A stretch of DNA of 64,000 nt from Pseudomonadota bacterium (lineage in GTDB: Bacteria; Myxococcota_A; Polyangia; GCA-2747355), in NCBI GenBank assembly GCA_016711215.1, contig JADJTL010000001.1:1-64000 (forward strand), given 5' to 3'. How positions within the stretch are numbered: position 1 is the first letter of the stretch; every line of letters begins with the position of its first letter. The translations under genes were made by a program, and so were the position numbers. The notes beneath the pieces were generated by a model that searched no databases, was not told where the DNA came from, and was given only the letters and a program-made list of their open reading frames with translations. Shown piece by piece: positions 19,074 through 26,302 of the stretch.

Positions 19074-20057
19074 CTACTGTGCGCTGATCGTCGCGCCGAC
19101 CGCGGTGAAGCCGAGACCAATCGACATCCGATTGTTGGGCAGGTCGGCGTGGAAGAGCTCCTTGACCAGCAGGTTCCCGCGGACGATGGCCAGCGTGAGC
19201 TGCTGTCCGGCGCCGAGCTGGAAGGTCGAGCGGATCGTGTCGGCCGTGCTACCCGTCGGCTTCTCGACCAACGTGGCGTTCCCCAGGTCGACGGCGACCT
19301 GCAGCAGTTGGTCGACGTTGAACGCGCCAGCGATGATGCCCGAGGTGATCGTCGTGCCCGTCAAGGTCCCACGGATGTGGGCCTGCTCGATCGTGAGGAT
19401 GGGGCGAATCGTGTCCGCCATCGTCAGCTCGAGCTGCAGCTTGGCCGGCCCCAGGTCGAAGGCGCCCGTCGTGATTTTACCGCCGAAGAGCAGGTCGTTC
19501 GGGCTGTTCGCCGCCGGGGTGAAGAGGTGGCTGCCGTTGAAGCAGCGCGCCGCGGCCTCGAGGCCGCACGCGGCCAGGTCGTTGCTGTCACAACAGGTCT
19601 GGTCGTCGGCGAGCCAGAGCTGGCCCTGCGCGTTGCTGGTGTTGGCGAAGTCGGCGGCGCGCATGCGCAGCGTGAGCAGGGTCTTGCCCTCGAAGACGGA
19701 CTCATCGACCTGGGTCTGAAAGTCACCGTCGGAGAGCGAGGCCACGAAGGTCAGGCTGGTGCGGAACTCGTTGTCGACCTTCCCGTCCCCGGTGAGGTCG
19801 ATCGCATAGCTCTTGGTGGCCGTGGGCAGCAGCAGTCGGTTGACCACGAAGTCACGACAGTTGGTGGTGCAGCCTGTGCTGCTGCTCGCGGCGTCGCTCT
19901 TGAGGCCGCCGTCGCCTGTGGCGACCGCTACCGTATCGCCGCAGGCCGCCAGGGGCAGGCTCGCCGCCAGCAGCAGCACGAGGGCCTTTGCGATCAAGGC
20001 CAAGGCCGTGGCGGACGCCAGGCGTGGCCCGAAGAGCTTGTAGCTGCGTTTTCCCAT
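19074..20057 (-). CDS. Hypothetical lipoprotein
   Basis: Lipoprotein of 327 residues. The ATG at 20057 is chosen over upstream Met codons because GGAGGT lies 7 nt before it. The signal peptide is long and hydrophobic with a lipobox LAAC (Cys39). One acidic loop, DLTGDGKVDNEF near residue 90, looks like a calcium or type-3-repeat motif. A CC pair and Asp/Asn-rich turns occur near 160-175. The C-terminal half alternates strands and is rich in Thr/Ile, suggesting a beta-sandwich. No family is recognised. It precedes, on the same strand, the two lipoproteins at 16-19 kb, with only 51 nt to the next. Confidence 0.65.
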   Translation of the reverse strand: MGKRSYKLFGPRLASATALALIAKALVLLLAASLPLAACGDTVAVATGDGGLKSDAASSSTGCTTNCRDFVVNRLLLPTATKSYAIDLTGDGKVDNEFRTSLTFVASLSDGDFQTQVDESVFEGKTLLTLRMRAADFANTSNAQGQLWLADDQTCCDSNDLAACGLEAAARCFNGSHLFTPAANSPNDLLFGGKITTGAFDLGPAKLQLELTMADTIRPILTIEQAHIRGTLTGTTITSGIIAGAFNVDQLLQVAVDLGNATLVEKPTGSTADTIRSTFQLGAGQQLTLAIVRGNLLVKELFHADLPNNRMSIGLGFTAVGATISAQ

Positions 20058-20489
20058 CGGATGAACCTCCATGTTCGGGTCAGGGTCGCCGGCGGCACGC
20101 GGCACGCGGAGCGACCGAAGACATACACCACGCGGACACATACACCAGGCGTGGAGCCGGTGCGACCCTTGAGTCCACCGGCCCCTCGATCGTGAACGAG
20201 GATCGGGAGGCGTCAACCCGGCGGTGCGCACGAAGGTGCGCGCCAGTTGACCGATGGTCTTGCAGCGCAAGGTGTGCGGAGCGTCTCAGGCCGGCCTGGG
20301 CCCGGCAGTTGGGTCGCTGGTTTGCATGCGGCGTTGCAGGGGCCGCGGCGCCGCCGCGCTGCGGGGCTGGCGGTGCTATATCGCGCTTGCGCATCGGGCC
20401 TGGTTCCGCATGATCGGCGCCAGGCGCCAGGCTGGCGCCTCGAGGGTCGTGGGACGGCGCGCGCTGCGTGCCGAGGCAGGGGAGGGGAG
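20058..20489. other. Divergent intergenic region with a perfect palindrome
   Basis: A 432-base region between a minus-strand lipoprotein and the plus-strand MYXO-CTERM-like gene. Frames on both strands are open in places, but the translations are Arg/Gly-rich and look like GC-driven noise. Apart from the palindrome at 20422-20440 I see no gene, repeat or RNA. Confidence 0.45.
20422..20440. promoter_or_regulatory. 19-bp perfect palindrome, possible operator
   Basis: AGGCGCCAG and its exact reverse complement CTGGCGCCT flank one central G. The site is 49 nt upstream of the ATG at 20490, in the space between two divergent genes. Symmetry with no loop favours a dimeric DNA-binding protein over an RNA hairpin, but this is inference and no regulator is encoded nearby. 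Confidence 0.4.
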
Positions 20490-22820
20490 ATGGCGCTTCA
20501 GCCCTTAGACGAAGGTCGATGCGAACGCCGAGGCGAAGGATCGGGCCGGTGCGAAGGGTCGGGCCAACGAGCGCGGCCCCCGGGGCCTCGGGGCGCGTGG
20601 TGGCGCGGCGAGCGCTGGCCGCTGACGATCGCCCTGATCGCCGCCGCGCTGGGGGGCGCCGCGCTCACGGCGCGGAGCGCCGCCGCCGAGGAGATCGTCG
20701 TGGCCATCGCCCCCGAGGGCCTGCGCTACCTCGAGCGCCAGCTTCCTGCCCTCGTGCCCCAGACCTATTCGATCGAGCCCACGGAAAAACGCGAGCTCTA
20801 TAGCTGTTTGAACGTCGAGACGTCCCTGCGCGTGAAGGGCGGGACGGGCCGCGTCGAGCTCGACGGCGTGACGCTGAGGGCGACCGACGGCAAGCTCGTG
20901 CTCCAGCTCACGGGCCGCGCCGAGGGGCAGCTCAGCTTCGAGCTGGACAACGTCGTTCCCTGCGTCTCGCCCAGCCCGAATATCGGCTGCGGCGTCGATT
21001 TTCGCTTCGAGGTCGACGCGCATGCGGAGCTGACGCCCGTGCTCGAGGCTGGTCGCATCCGCCTGCAGCAATCGACCATCGAGGTCGATGTTCCTCCGTC
21101 GGCGGTCGTGATCGAGCCCAGTGGCTGTGGCCGCGTCGAGAACCTGATCATCAACTTGGCGGTAGACGAGCTGCGTGGTCGGGCGGCCGAGGCTCTCGAG
21201 GAACGGCTGCGCAAGGTGATCATCGAGGAGCTCGTACCGCGGCTCGAGGCGTCGCTCGCGCGGCCCCTGAACTACCAGGCGACGACGAGCGCCGCTGGCG
21301 CCAGGGTCACCGTGGCCGCGACGCTGGCCGAGCTGACGGTCGATCGCGACACCATCGGCGTCGGGGTCGACGCCGCGTTTTCGGCCGCTCCGGCCACGAG
21401 CTGTGCGCTCCCTGAGGTGGCCGCCCCGGCGACGGTCGTCGCCCGACCCAGCTGGTCCTGGCGCGGCGCGCAGCTCGGCGTGGCTCTTTCGACCTCGTTG
21501 CTCAACCGGGGCCTCTGGGCGGCGTGGCGCGCTGGCGCCTCGTGTTTCGCGCTCGACGCGGTCGCGGGGCTCGGCGCCGGGGTGGTGCGAGCAACGGCGC
21601 CACCGGTGGCGTCGCTGGTCCAGGGCGAGGGTCTGCGCCTCAAGCTGCGCTTCCCCGAGATCAGGGCCGAGTTTGGTCCGGGGGGCGCAACGGCAGCCGC
21701 GACCCTCGCGGTGGAGGGGGTTGCCCAACTCCTGATCGATCCCGGCGCCCGCGAGGCGCGTCTCGACTTGATCGCGCTCGACGCCGTGGACGCTCGCCTC
21801 GACACCGAGCTCGCCGACGCGCCCGGTCTGGACCTCGGCCGCCGGCTGGCCGCCGTGGGCTCCGCGCTGCTGGCGCAGCTGCACCAGCGCTACGATGGGC
21901 AGGTGGTCGTGCCGCTGAGCGTGGTGCAGCAGAGCGGCGGGGTCTGGGGCGAGAGCTTCCTTTACGTCGACCGGGTGCAGACGGCGCAGCACCACTGGCT
22001 GATGTACCTCAAGGCCTTCGCGCGCCCGGCCGAGGACATCCAGGCACCCCACACGAGCTGGGCCGAGCAGCCCGCTGGCACGGCGCGGCCCGAGGCCGTG
22101 CGCCTGGTCGCTAGCGGCAGCGACGATTTGACCCCGGGGCCCCTCTTGCGCTTCCAGTGGCGCGTCGGCGGCGCGGGCTGGAGCGCACCGAGCTTCGCGC
22201 GCACCTACAAGCCGGCGGCCAGCAGCGGCAAAGTGCTCGCGGACGGGATGTACGAGGTCGCCGTGCGCGCCGTCGACCTGAATGGCAACAGTGATCCGCA
22301 GCCGCTGACGACGCGTTTTCAGATCGATGGCGTCGCTCCGACGGTGGCCATCGCCGGCCCAATCATCGCGGGCGAGACGCTGAGCATGCAGCTCTCCGCA
22401 GACGACAACCTGACGCCCGCCGCCCGCGTGCGGGTCGCGCTGACGGTCGAGGCTGAGGCCGACGGGACGGTGATCTACAGTCATCCCTTCCAAGCCAACG
22501 TGCAGGAATTCAGCGACCCGCTGCCCCCCGCTGGGCGCTACCGTGCGGTGGCCGTGGCCCGTGACGAGGCCGGGAATCGCTCGGAGCCCGCGAGCGTCAC
22601 CTTCGACAGTCCGGGGCCTCCCGGGCCGGCGGCCCGTGGCCCCGTCAGCCCGCTCGCTGGCGGCGGGGGCTGTGCGCTGGGGGGCGCGCGTGCGGACGGC
22701 CTGGCCGCGGCGCTGCTGCTCTTGCTGGTGCTAGCGCTGGCTCGGGGCGTCTGGCGAAGGAAGGCGCGCGGTGGCGGATCCTACGCTGCCGTCACTTGCA
22801 TCGACGCCCGCCAACGCTGA
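20490..22820 (+). CDS. Exported protein with MYXO-CTERM-like sorting tail
   Basis: Protein of 776 residues; the ATG at 20490 follows GGAGGGGAG. A signal peptide lies at about residues 45-70 and ends ARSAAA. The next 250 residues have a repetitive strand-turn pattern that loosely resembles BPI/TULIP-type lipid-binding tubes (weak inference). Residues 560-680 look like immunoglobulin-type or Y_Y_Y domains (VRAVDLNGNSDPQP, then VAPTVAI). The C-terminus has a Gly-rich segment with a single Cys (GGGGCALGG), a hydrophobic helix (GLAAALLLLLVLALARG) and a basic RRK cluster. This is the architecture of MYXO-CTERM sorting signals, which the rhombosortase-like myxosortase processes. The tail extends 15 residues beyond the usual Arg cluster. 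Confidence 0.78.
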   Translation: MALQPLDEGRCERRGEGSGRCEGSGQRARPPGPRGAWWRGERWPLTIALIAAALGGAALTARSAAAEEIVVAIAPEGLRYLERQLPALVPQTYSIEPTEKRELYSCLNVETSLRVKGGTGRVELDGVTLRATDGKLVLQLTGRAEGQLSFELDNVVPCVSPSPNIGCGVDFRFEVDAHAELTPVLEAGRIRLQQSTIEVDVPPSAVVIEPSGCGRVENLIINLAVDELRGRAAEALEERLRKVIIEELVPRLEASLARPLNYQATTSAAGARVTVAATLAELTVDRDTIGVGVDAAFSAAPATSCALPEVAAPATVVARPSWSWRGAQLGVALSTSLLNRGLWAAWRAGASCFALDAVAGLGAGVVRATAPPVASLVQGEGLRLKLRFPEIRAEFGPGGATAAATLAVEGVAQLLIDPGAREARLDLIALDAVDARLDTELADAPGLDLGRRLAAVGSALLAQLHQRYDGQVVVPLSVVQQSGGVWGESFLYVDRVQTAQHHWLMYLKAFARPAEDIQAPHTSWAEQPAGTARPEAVRLVASGSDDLTPGPLLRFQWRVGGAGWSAPSFARTYKPAASSGKVLADGMYEVAVRAVDLNGNSDPQPLTTRFQIDGVAPTVAIAGPIIAGETLSMQLSADDNLTPAARVRVALTVEAEADGTVIYSHPFQANVQEFSDPLPPAGRYRAVAVARDEAGNRSEPASVTFDSPGPPGPAARGPVSPLAGGGGCALGGARADGLAAALLLLLVLALARGVWRRKARGGGSYAAVTCIDARQR

Positions 22821-22913
22821 TGTAGGTATCGCCTCGGCTCGGCGCGGCAGGCGTCGCCCGCGCAACGCTGCGTTGGCCTTTGAGACTAAGGCTTTGACGC
22901 GACCTGCCGCGCC

Positions 22914-22929
22914 TGGCATACGGATTGCT
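22914..22929 (+). promoter_or_regulatory. Sigma-54 promoter motif upstream of glnB
   Basis: TGGCATACGGATTGCT matches the sigma-54 consensus TGGCAC-N5-TTGCW. The GG at 22915-22916 and the GC at 22927-22928 have exactly 10 nt between them; the only core deviation is T for C at the sixth base. The motif is about 233 nt from the glnB ATG, leaving a long leader that includes the 11-bp repeats. Sigma-54/NtrC control of glnB-glnA is well established in Proteobacteria; here it is an inference from the motif. Confidence 0.6.
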
Positions 22930-23072
22930 CAACGGCCCGGCGCGGTGCGGCACGGCGTGCTGCGGCGCGGTGCGGGATGGCCCGGGGGCTGCTTCCCGGC
23001 CACCCCGCAGGTGTTGATCCGCCCGCAGGTGTCGATCCGATAGTGTGATGTGAGGTCTTGGCGCGAAGCCTA

Positions 23073-23127
23073 GGCTGAAGCAGGGCTGAAGCGGGGCTGA
23101 AGCAGGGCTGAAGCAGGGCTGAAGCAA
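23073..23127. repeat. Five 11-bp tandem repeats before glnB
   Basis: Five consecutive copies of ggctgaagcag, with one-base changes in copies 2 and 5, end 34 nt before the glnB start. The 11-base period is close to one helical turn, so any bound protein would see all copies on one face. In the mRNA they would lie in the 5' leader if transcription starts at the sigma-54 motif. Confidence 0.8.
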
Positions 23128-23161
23128 GGTTAGGCGCATTCGCTGCGCGAAGGAGACTCCG

Positions 23162-23500
23162 ATGAAAAAAGTCGAGGCAATCATCCGGCCCTTCAAGCTC
23201 GACGAGGTCAAGCAGAGCCTCAGCGACGTCGGCGTCCAGGGGATGACGGTGACCGAGGTCAAGGGCTTTGGCCGCACGGGAGGCAAGGAGGAGGTCTACC
23301 GCGGCTCGACCTACGTGGTGGAGTTCGTGCCCAAGGTCAAGGTCGAGGTCGTGGTGGCGGACGGGCTGGTGCGCCAGGTGGTCGAGGCGATCACGGCGGC
23401 CGCCCGTACCGGCCGTATCGGCGATGGCAAGATCTTCGTCAGCACGGTCGACGAGGTGCTGCGTATTCGCACCAGCGAGAGCGGCGACGAGGCGCTCTGA
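23162..23500 (+). CDS. glnB: Nitrogen regulatory protein P-II
   Basis: Trimeric signal protein of 112 residues that senses 2-oxoglutarate, ATP/ADP and, through uridylylation, glutamine. It controls glutamine synthetase adenylylation, NtrB and, for the GlnK type, AmtB. The T-loop carries the uridylylation residue Tyr51, with Tyr46 also present. VTEVKGFGR, VPKVKVEVVV and TGRIGDGKIFV are canonical. The T-loop differs from the enteric one (RTGGKEEVYRGSTY rather than GRQKGHTELYRGAEY). AAGGAG precedes the ATG. It is linked to glnA, as in many Proteobacteria, so I use glnB, though the nearby amtB means a GlnK-like role is possible. Confidence 0.95.
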   Translation: MKKVEAIIRPFKLDEVKQSLSDVGVQGMTVTEVKGFGRTGGKEEVYRGSTYVVEFVPKVKVEVVVADGLVRQVVEAITAAARTGRIGDGKIFVSTVDEVLRIRTSESGDEAL

Positions 23501-23505
23501 GCCTC

Positions 23506-23537
23506 GCGCCCGGGCTGCCGCGCGCGGCCCGGGGCGC
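23506..23537 (+). terminator. GC-rich hairpin after glnB
   Basis: GCGCCCGGGC (23506-23515) pairs with GCCCGGGGCGC (23527-23537), with one bulged base and an 11-nt loop, six bases after the glnB stop. There is no T-tract, so it may act as a partial terminator or an mRNA-stabilising hairpin that sets the glnB:glnA ratio. Confidence 0.4.
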
Positions 23538-23591
23538 CTACGCTCAGGTCGGAAGGTCGCGCTGGTAATCCGGACGGCTTGATTGTATGGA

Positions 23592-23612
23592 GTGGGCGCA
23601 GATGGCGCCCAC
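23592..23612. promoter_or_regulatory. 8-bp inverted repeat in the glnA leader
   Basis: GTGGGCGC and GCGCCCAC are exact reverse complements separated by 5 nt, about 95 nt upstream of the glnA ATG. They could be an operator or an RNA hairpin. No sigma-54 motif with correct spacing was found in the 207-nt glnB-glnA gap. Confidence 0.35.
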
Positions 23613-23707
23613 GGGCGCGGGCCGCGCAAGACGGGCCCACTTCAGCGAGAGCACGAACCGATCAGCAAGTGAACGAAGCAAGAGAACGAACAAGGAGCAG
23701 AGGGAGC

Positions 23708-25120
23708 ATGAAGCCGAAGGATGTGTTGGCGTTCGCCGAGAAACACGGCGTCAAAATGGTCGATTTCAAGTTCCTCGACATGCCGGGAACCTGGCAGCAC
23801 TTCGCGGTGCCGGTGTCGCGGCTCGAGGAGTCGCTCTTCGAGGATGGGTTGGGCTTCGACGGCTCGTCGATCCGCGGCTGGCAGCCGATTCACGCCTCGG
23901 ACATGCTGGTGATCCCCGATCCGACGACCGCGCGCATCGACCCCTTCATGAAGGACTCGACGCTCAGTCTGATCTGCAACATCTTCGACCCGATGACGCG
24001 TGAGCCCTACTCGCGCGACCCGCGCAACGTGGCCCAGAAGGCCGAGCGCTACCTCAAGTCGACCGGTCTGGCCGACACGAGCTACTTCGGGCCCGAGGCC
24101 GAGTTCTTCATCTTCGACGACGTCCGCTATGACCAGACCGCCAACGGCGCCTTCTACCGCGTCGACTCGGTAGAGGGGCAGTGGAACACCGGGCGTGAGG
24201 AGCAGCCGAACCTCGGCTACAAGCCGCGCTACAAGGAAGGCTACTTCCCGGCGCCGCCAACCGACAGCCTCGTCGACCTGCGCGCTGAGATGTGCCTCGA
24301 GCTCGAGAAGCTCGGCATCCCGGTCGAGGCGCAGCACCACGAGGTGGCGACGGCCGGCCAGTGCGAGATCGACATGAAGTTCGGTCCGCTCGTCGACATG
24401 GGCGACATGTTGATGTGGTTCAAGTACGTGATCAAGAACACGGCGCGCCGCAACGGTCGCACCGTGACCTTCATGCCCAAGCCGCTCTACGGTGACAACG
24501 GCTCCGGGATGCACGTCCACGTCAGCCTCTGGAAGGGCGGCAAGCCGCTCTTCGCCGGCGACAAGTACGCCGGCCTGAGCGAGATGGGGCTGCACTTCAT
24601 CGGCGGCATCCTCAAGCATGCCCCGGCGATTTGCGCCTTCTCGAATCCGAGCACCAATAGCTACCGTCGGCTGGTGCCCGGCTACGAGGCGCCGATCAAC
24701 CTGGCGTATTCGAGCCGTAACCGCTCGGCCTCGATCCGCATCCCGATGTACTCGTCGTCGCCGAAGGCCAAGCGCGTCGAGTTCCGCACGCCGGATCCCT
24801 CCTGCAACGCCTATCTCGCCTTCAGCGCGATTCTGATGGCCGGCCTCGACGGCGTCGAGAACCGGATCAACCCCGGAGACCCGCTGGACAAGGACATCTA
24901 CGCGCTCAAGCCCGAGGAGCTGGCCAACGTGCCGAAGGTGCCCTCCTCGCTGCCGGAGGCGCTCGAGGCGCTGAAGAAGGACCACGACTTCCTGCTGCGC
25001 GGCGACGTCTTTACCGACGACGTGATCTCCGAGTGGTACGAGTACAAGATGGAGAAAGAGGCCAAGCAGGTGCTGCTGCGGCCGGTGCCCCACGAGTTCG
25101 CGCTTTACTACGACTGCTAG
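23708..25120 (+). CDS. glnA: Glutamine synthetase, type I
   Basis: Makes glutamine from glutamate, ammonia and ATP; dodecameric, cytoplasmic. At 470 residues it matches the GSI-beta length. Visible motifs include FDGSSIRGW near residue 53, the metal/ATP segment EAEFFIFDDVRYD, GQCEIDMKFGPLV, NGSGMHVHVSLW and NRSASIRIP. The adenylylation tyrosine is Tyr398 in DIYALKPEE, so activity is probably tuned by GlnE under P-II control. The C-terminus HEFALYYDC matches the conserved end. The ATG at 23708 follows AGGGAG. It is downstream of glnB and ends before a strong hairpin. Confidence 0.97.
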   Translation: MKPKDVLAFAEKHGVKMVDFKFLDMPGTWQHFAVPVSRLEESLFEDGLGFDGSSIRGWQPIHASDMLVIPDPTTARIDPFMKDSTLSLICNIFDPMTREPYSRDPRNVAQKAERYLKSTGLADTSYFGPEAEFFIFDDVRYDQTANGAFYRVDSVEGQWNTGREEQPNLGYKPRYKEGYFPAPPTDSLVDLRAEMCLELEKLGIPVEAQHHEVATAGQCEIDMKFGPLVDMGDMLMWFKYVIKNTARRNGRTVTFMPKPLYGDNGSGMHVHVSLWKGGKPLFAGDKYAGLSEMGLHFIGGILKHAPAICAFSNPSTNSYRRLVPGYEAPINLAYSSRNRSASIRIPMYSSSPKAKRVEFRTPDPSCNAYLAFSAILMAGLDGVENRINPGDPLDKDIYALKPEELANVPKVPSSLPEALEALKKDHDFLLRGDVFTDDVISEWYEYKMEKEAKQVLLRPVPHEFALYYDC

Positions 25121-25130
25121 AGCGACTCGC

Positions 25131-25166
25131 CCTACCGCGCGCGCTTTTCTGCTCGTGCGCGGTAGG
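25131..25166 (+). terminator. Long hairpin after glnA
   Basis: CCTACCGCGC (25131-25140) and GCGCGGTAGG (25157-25166) are exact reverse complements starting 11 nt after the glnA stop. Three inner bases can add pairs, one of them G-T. The loop contains TTTT, but no T-tract follows the stem. It is most likely the operon terminator, perhaps Rho-assisted. Confidence 0.5.
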
Positions 25167-25238
25167 CGCCCCCCTCTGCTCAGCCGCGAGAACCCCAAGA
25201 AGTAGTTCCCTGCGCCGACGCCGTGCGATGATGCGCCG

Positions 25239-26135
25239 ATGTTTGGTGCATGCGGTGGGTCAAGTTTGCGCGCGCTCGGGATGCTGGGCATCGCGGTGCT
25301 GCTCGGCGCTGGGTTCGCGAGCTGCTCGGCCTGTTCTTCGCCCCCGCCGGAGGCTCTTCGACCGGCGGCCCAGCGCGCCGCCTCGCGCTCAGCGAACGCC
25401 GAGGCGACGGTTAGCCCTCCAGCCGCTTCCCCGGGCGAAAGCGCACGACCAGCTGATGGTGGCGCGGCCCAGGTGGACGAGCTGGCAGCGCTGCCCGCAG
25501 TCGAGATCACCCGCTCGACGCCCCCCGACGAGTTCCGCCAGCGGGTCGTCTACCAGATGCAGCAGCTGGCCGGCCACGACATCCGACGCTTGCAGGATGC
25601 CATCAACGCCGCGTACCTCAGTGCGGGCTGGCAGCGTGGTCGCGACGCGACCGCGGCCGAAGACCGACGGGCCCGTGCGCAGGCGTTGGCCTGGGGATTT
25701 TATTTGAAGTCCTTCCTCGCGCGCGGCCGCGACCTGCCCTTTGCCATGGATGATCTGGCCGATGGTCCGCTCGCCGAGCCGGCGACCGAGGCTCCTCGGC
25801 AACAGCTCTGGCGCCGGGCCGCCTGGCGGCCGCTGCAGGCGACCGCTGCAGCCGCCGCCCTCGCGCCGCCACCGACGACCGCCCCTGAGCCTCAGCGCGG
25901 AACCGTCGACCTGGCGCAAAAGGCGCTGCGCCTCGACGCCGAGCTCGGTGCACTGGAGCATACGGTCGGTGCGATCAACGAGCAGCTCGCGCGCAACGAG
26001 CGGTGGATTCGCAGCCAGGGCCAGCGCGCGCCGGCGGCGCGAGAGGCGGCGCAGCGGTTGGTGAAGAGCGCGGAGCAGGCGATTGGCGCCACCGAGGCTA
26101 CGCTGCTGCAGCAAACGCAGCGCCTGAGGCCTTAA
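25239..26135 (+). CDS. Hypothetical lipoprotein
   Basis: Putative lipoprotein of 298 residues. The hydrophobic leader ends in a double candidate lipobox (Cys29 in FASC, Cys32 in CSAC). An Ala/Pro/Ser-rich linker runs to about residue 85. The middle (about 90-170) is helical, with EFRQRVVYQMQQLAGHDIRR. The C-terminal 90 residues are Glu/Arg/Ala/Gln-rich with heptad-like spacing, probably a coiled coil. No family is recognised. It lies between glnA and amtB, but on the opposite strand from amtB and after a hairpin, so a nitrogen role is not implied. Confidence 0.55.
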   Translation: MFGACGGSSLRALGMLGIAVLLGAGFASCSACSSPPPEALRPAAQRAASRSANAEATVSPPAASPGESARPADGGAAQVDELAALPAVEITRSTPPDEFRQRVVYQMQQLAGHDIRRLQDAINAAYLSAGWQRGRDATAAEDRRARAQALAWGFYLKSFLARGRDLPFAMDDLADGPLAEPATEAPRQQLWRRAAWRPLQATAAAAALAPPPTTAPEPQRGTVDLAQKALRLDAELGALEHTVGAINEQLARNERWIRSQGQRAPAAREAAQRLVKSAEQAIGATEATLLQQTQRLRP

Positions 26136-26211
26136 GGCGCGAGTCCGCGGCGGCGGGTCTCGACAGCGCTGCGACCAAGCCTCCGTTGCGGCGTTAGAGC
26201 CGCCGCTCGGC

Positions 26212-26228
26212 CCCCCGCTGCGCGGGGG
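26212..26228. terminator. Hairpin between convergent lipoprotein and amtB genes
   Basis: CCCCCGC and GCGGGGG form a perfect 7-bp stem with a 3-nt TGC loop between two convergent genes, and so could serve both. No T-tract is present on either strand, so the call is tentative. Confidence 0.35.
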
Positions 26229-26302
26229 TGGGGGCTCGCGATCAGGCTTCCGCGGTGACGAGCGCCGCCGCCCGCCGCGCTGCCCACGTGCCCAATTTGC
26301 GC

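Larger units (their letters stand above)
22821..23161. other. Regulatory region upstream of glnB
   Basis: No gene is visible in these 341 bases. They hold a sigma-54-type promoter motif (22914-22929) and five 11-bp tandem repeats (23073-23127), listed separately. A ribosome site AAGGAG lies 9 nt before the glnB ATG. I see no clean TGCACC-type NtrC operator. Confidence 0.55.

Noticed and set aside
23501..23707. A separate sigma-54 promoter for glnA
   Set aside because: TGGC-like sequences here have 9 or 11 nt, not 10, between GG and GC.
23642..25510. 622-codon minus-strand open frame opposite glnA
   Set aside because: Overlaps the whole of glnA and shows no family features.
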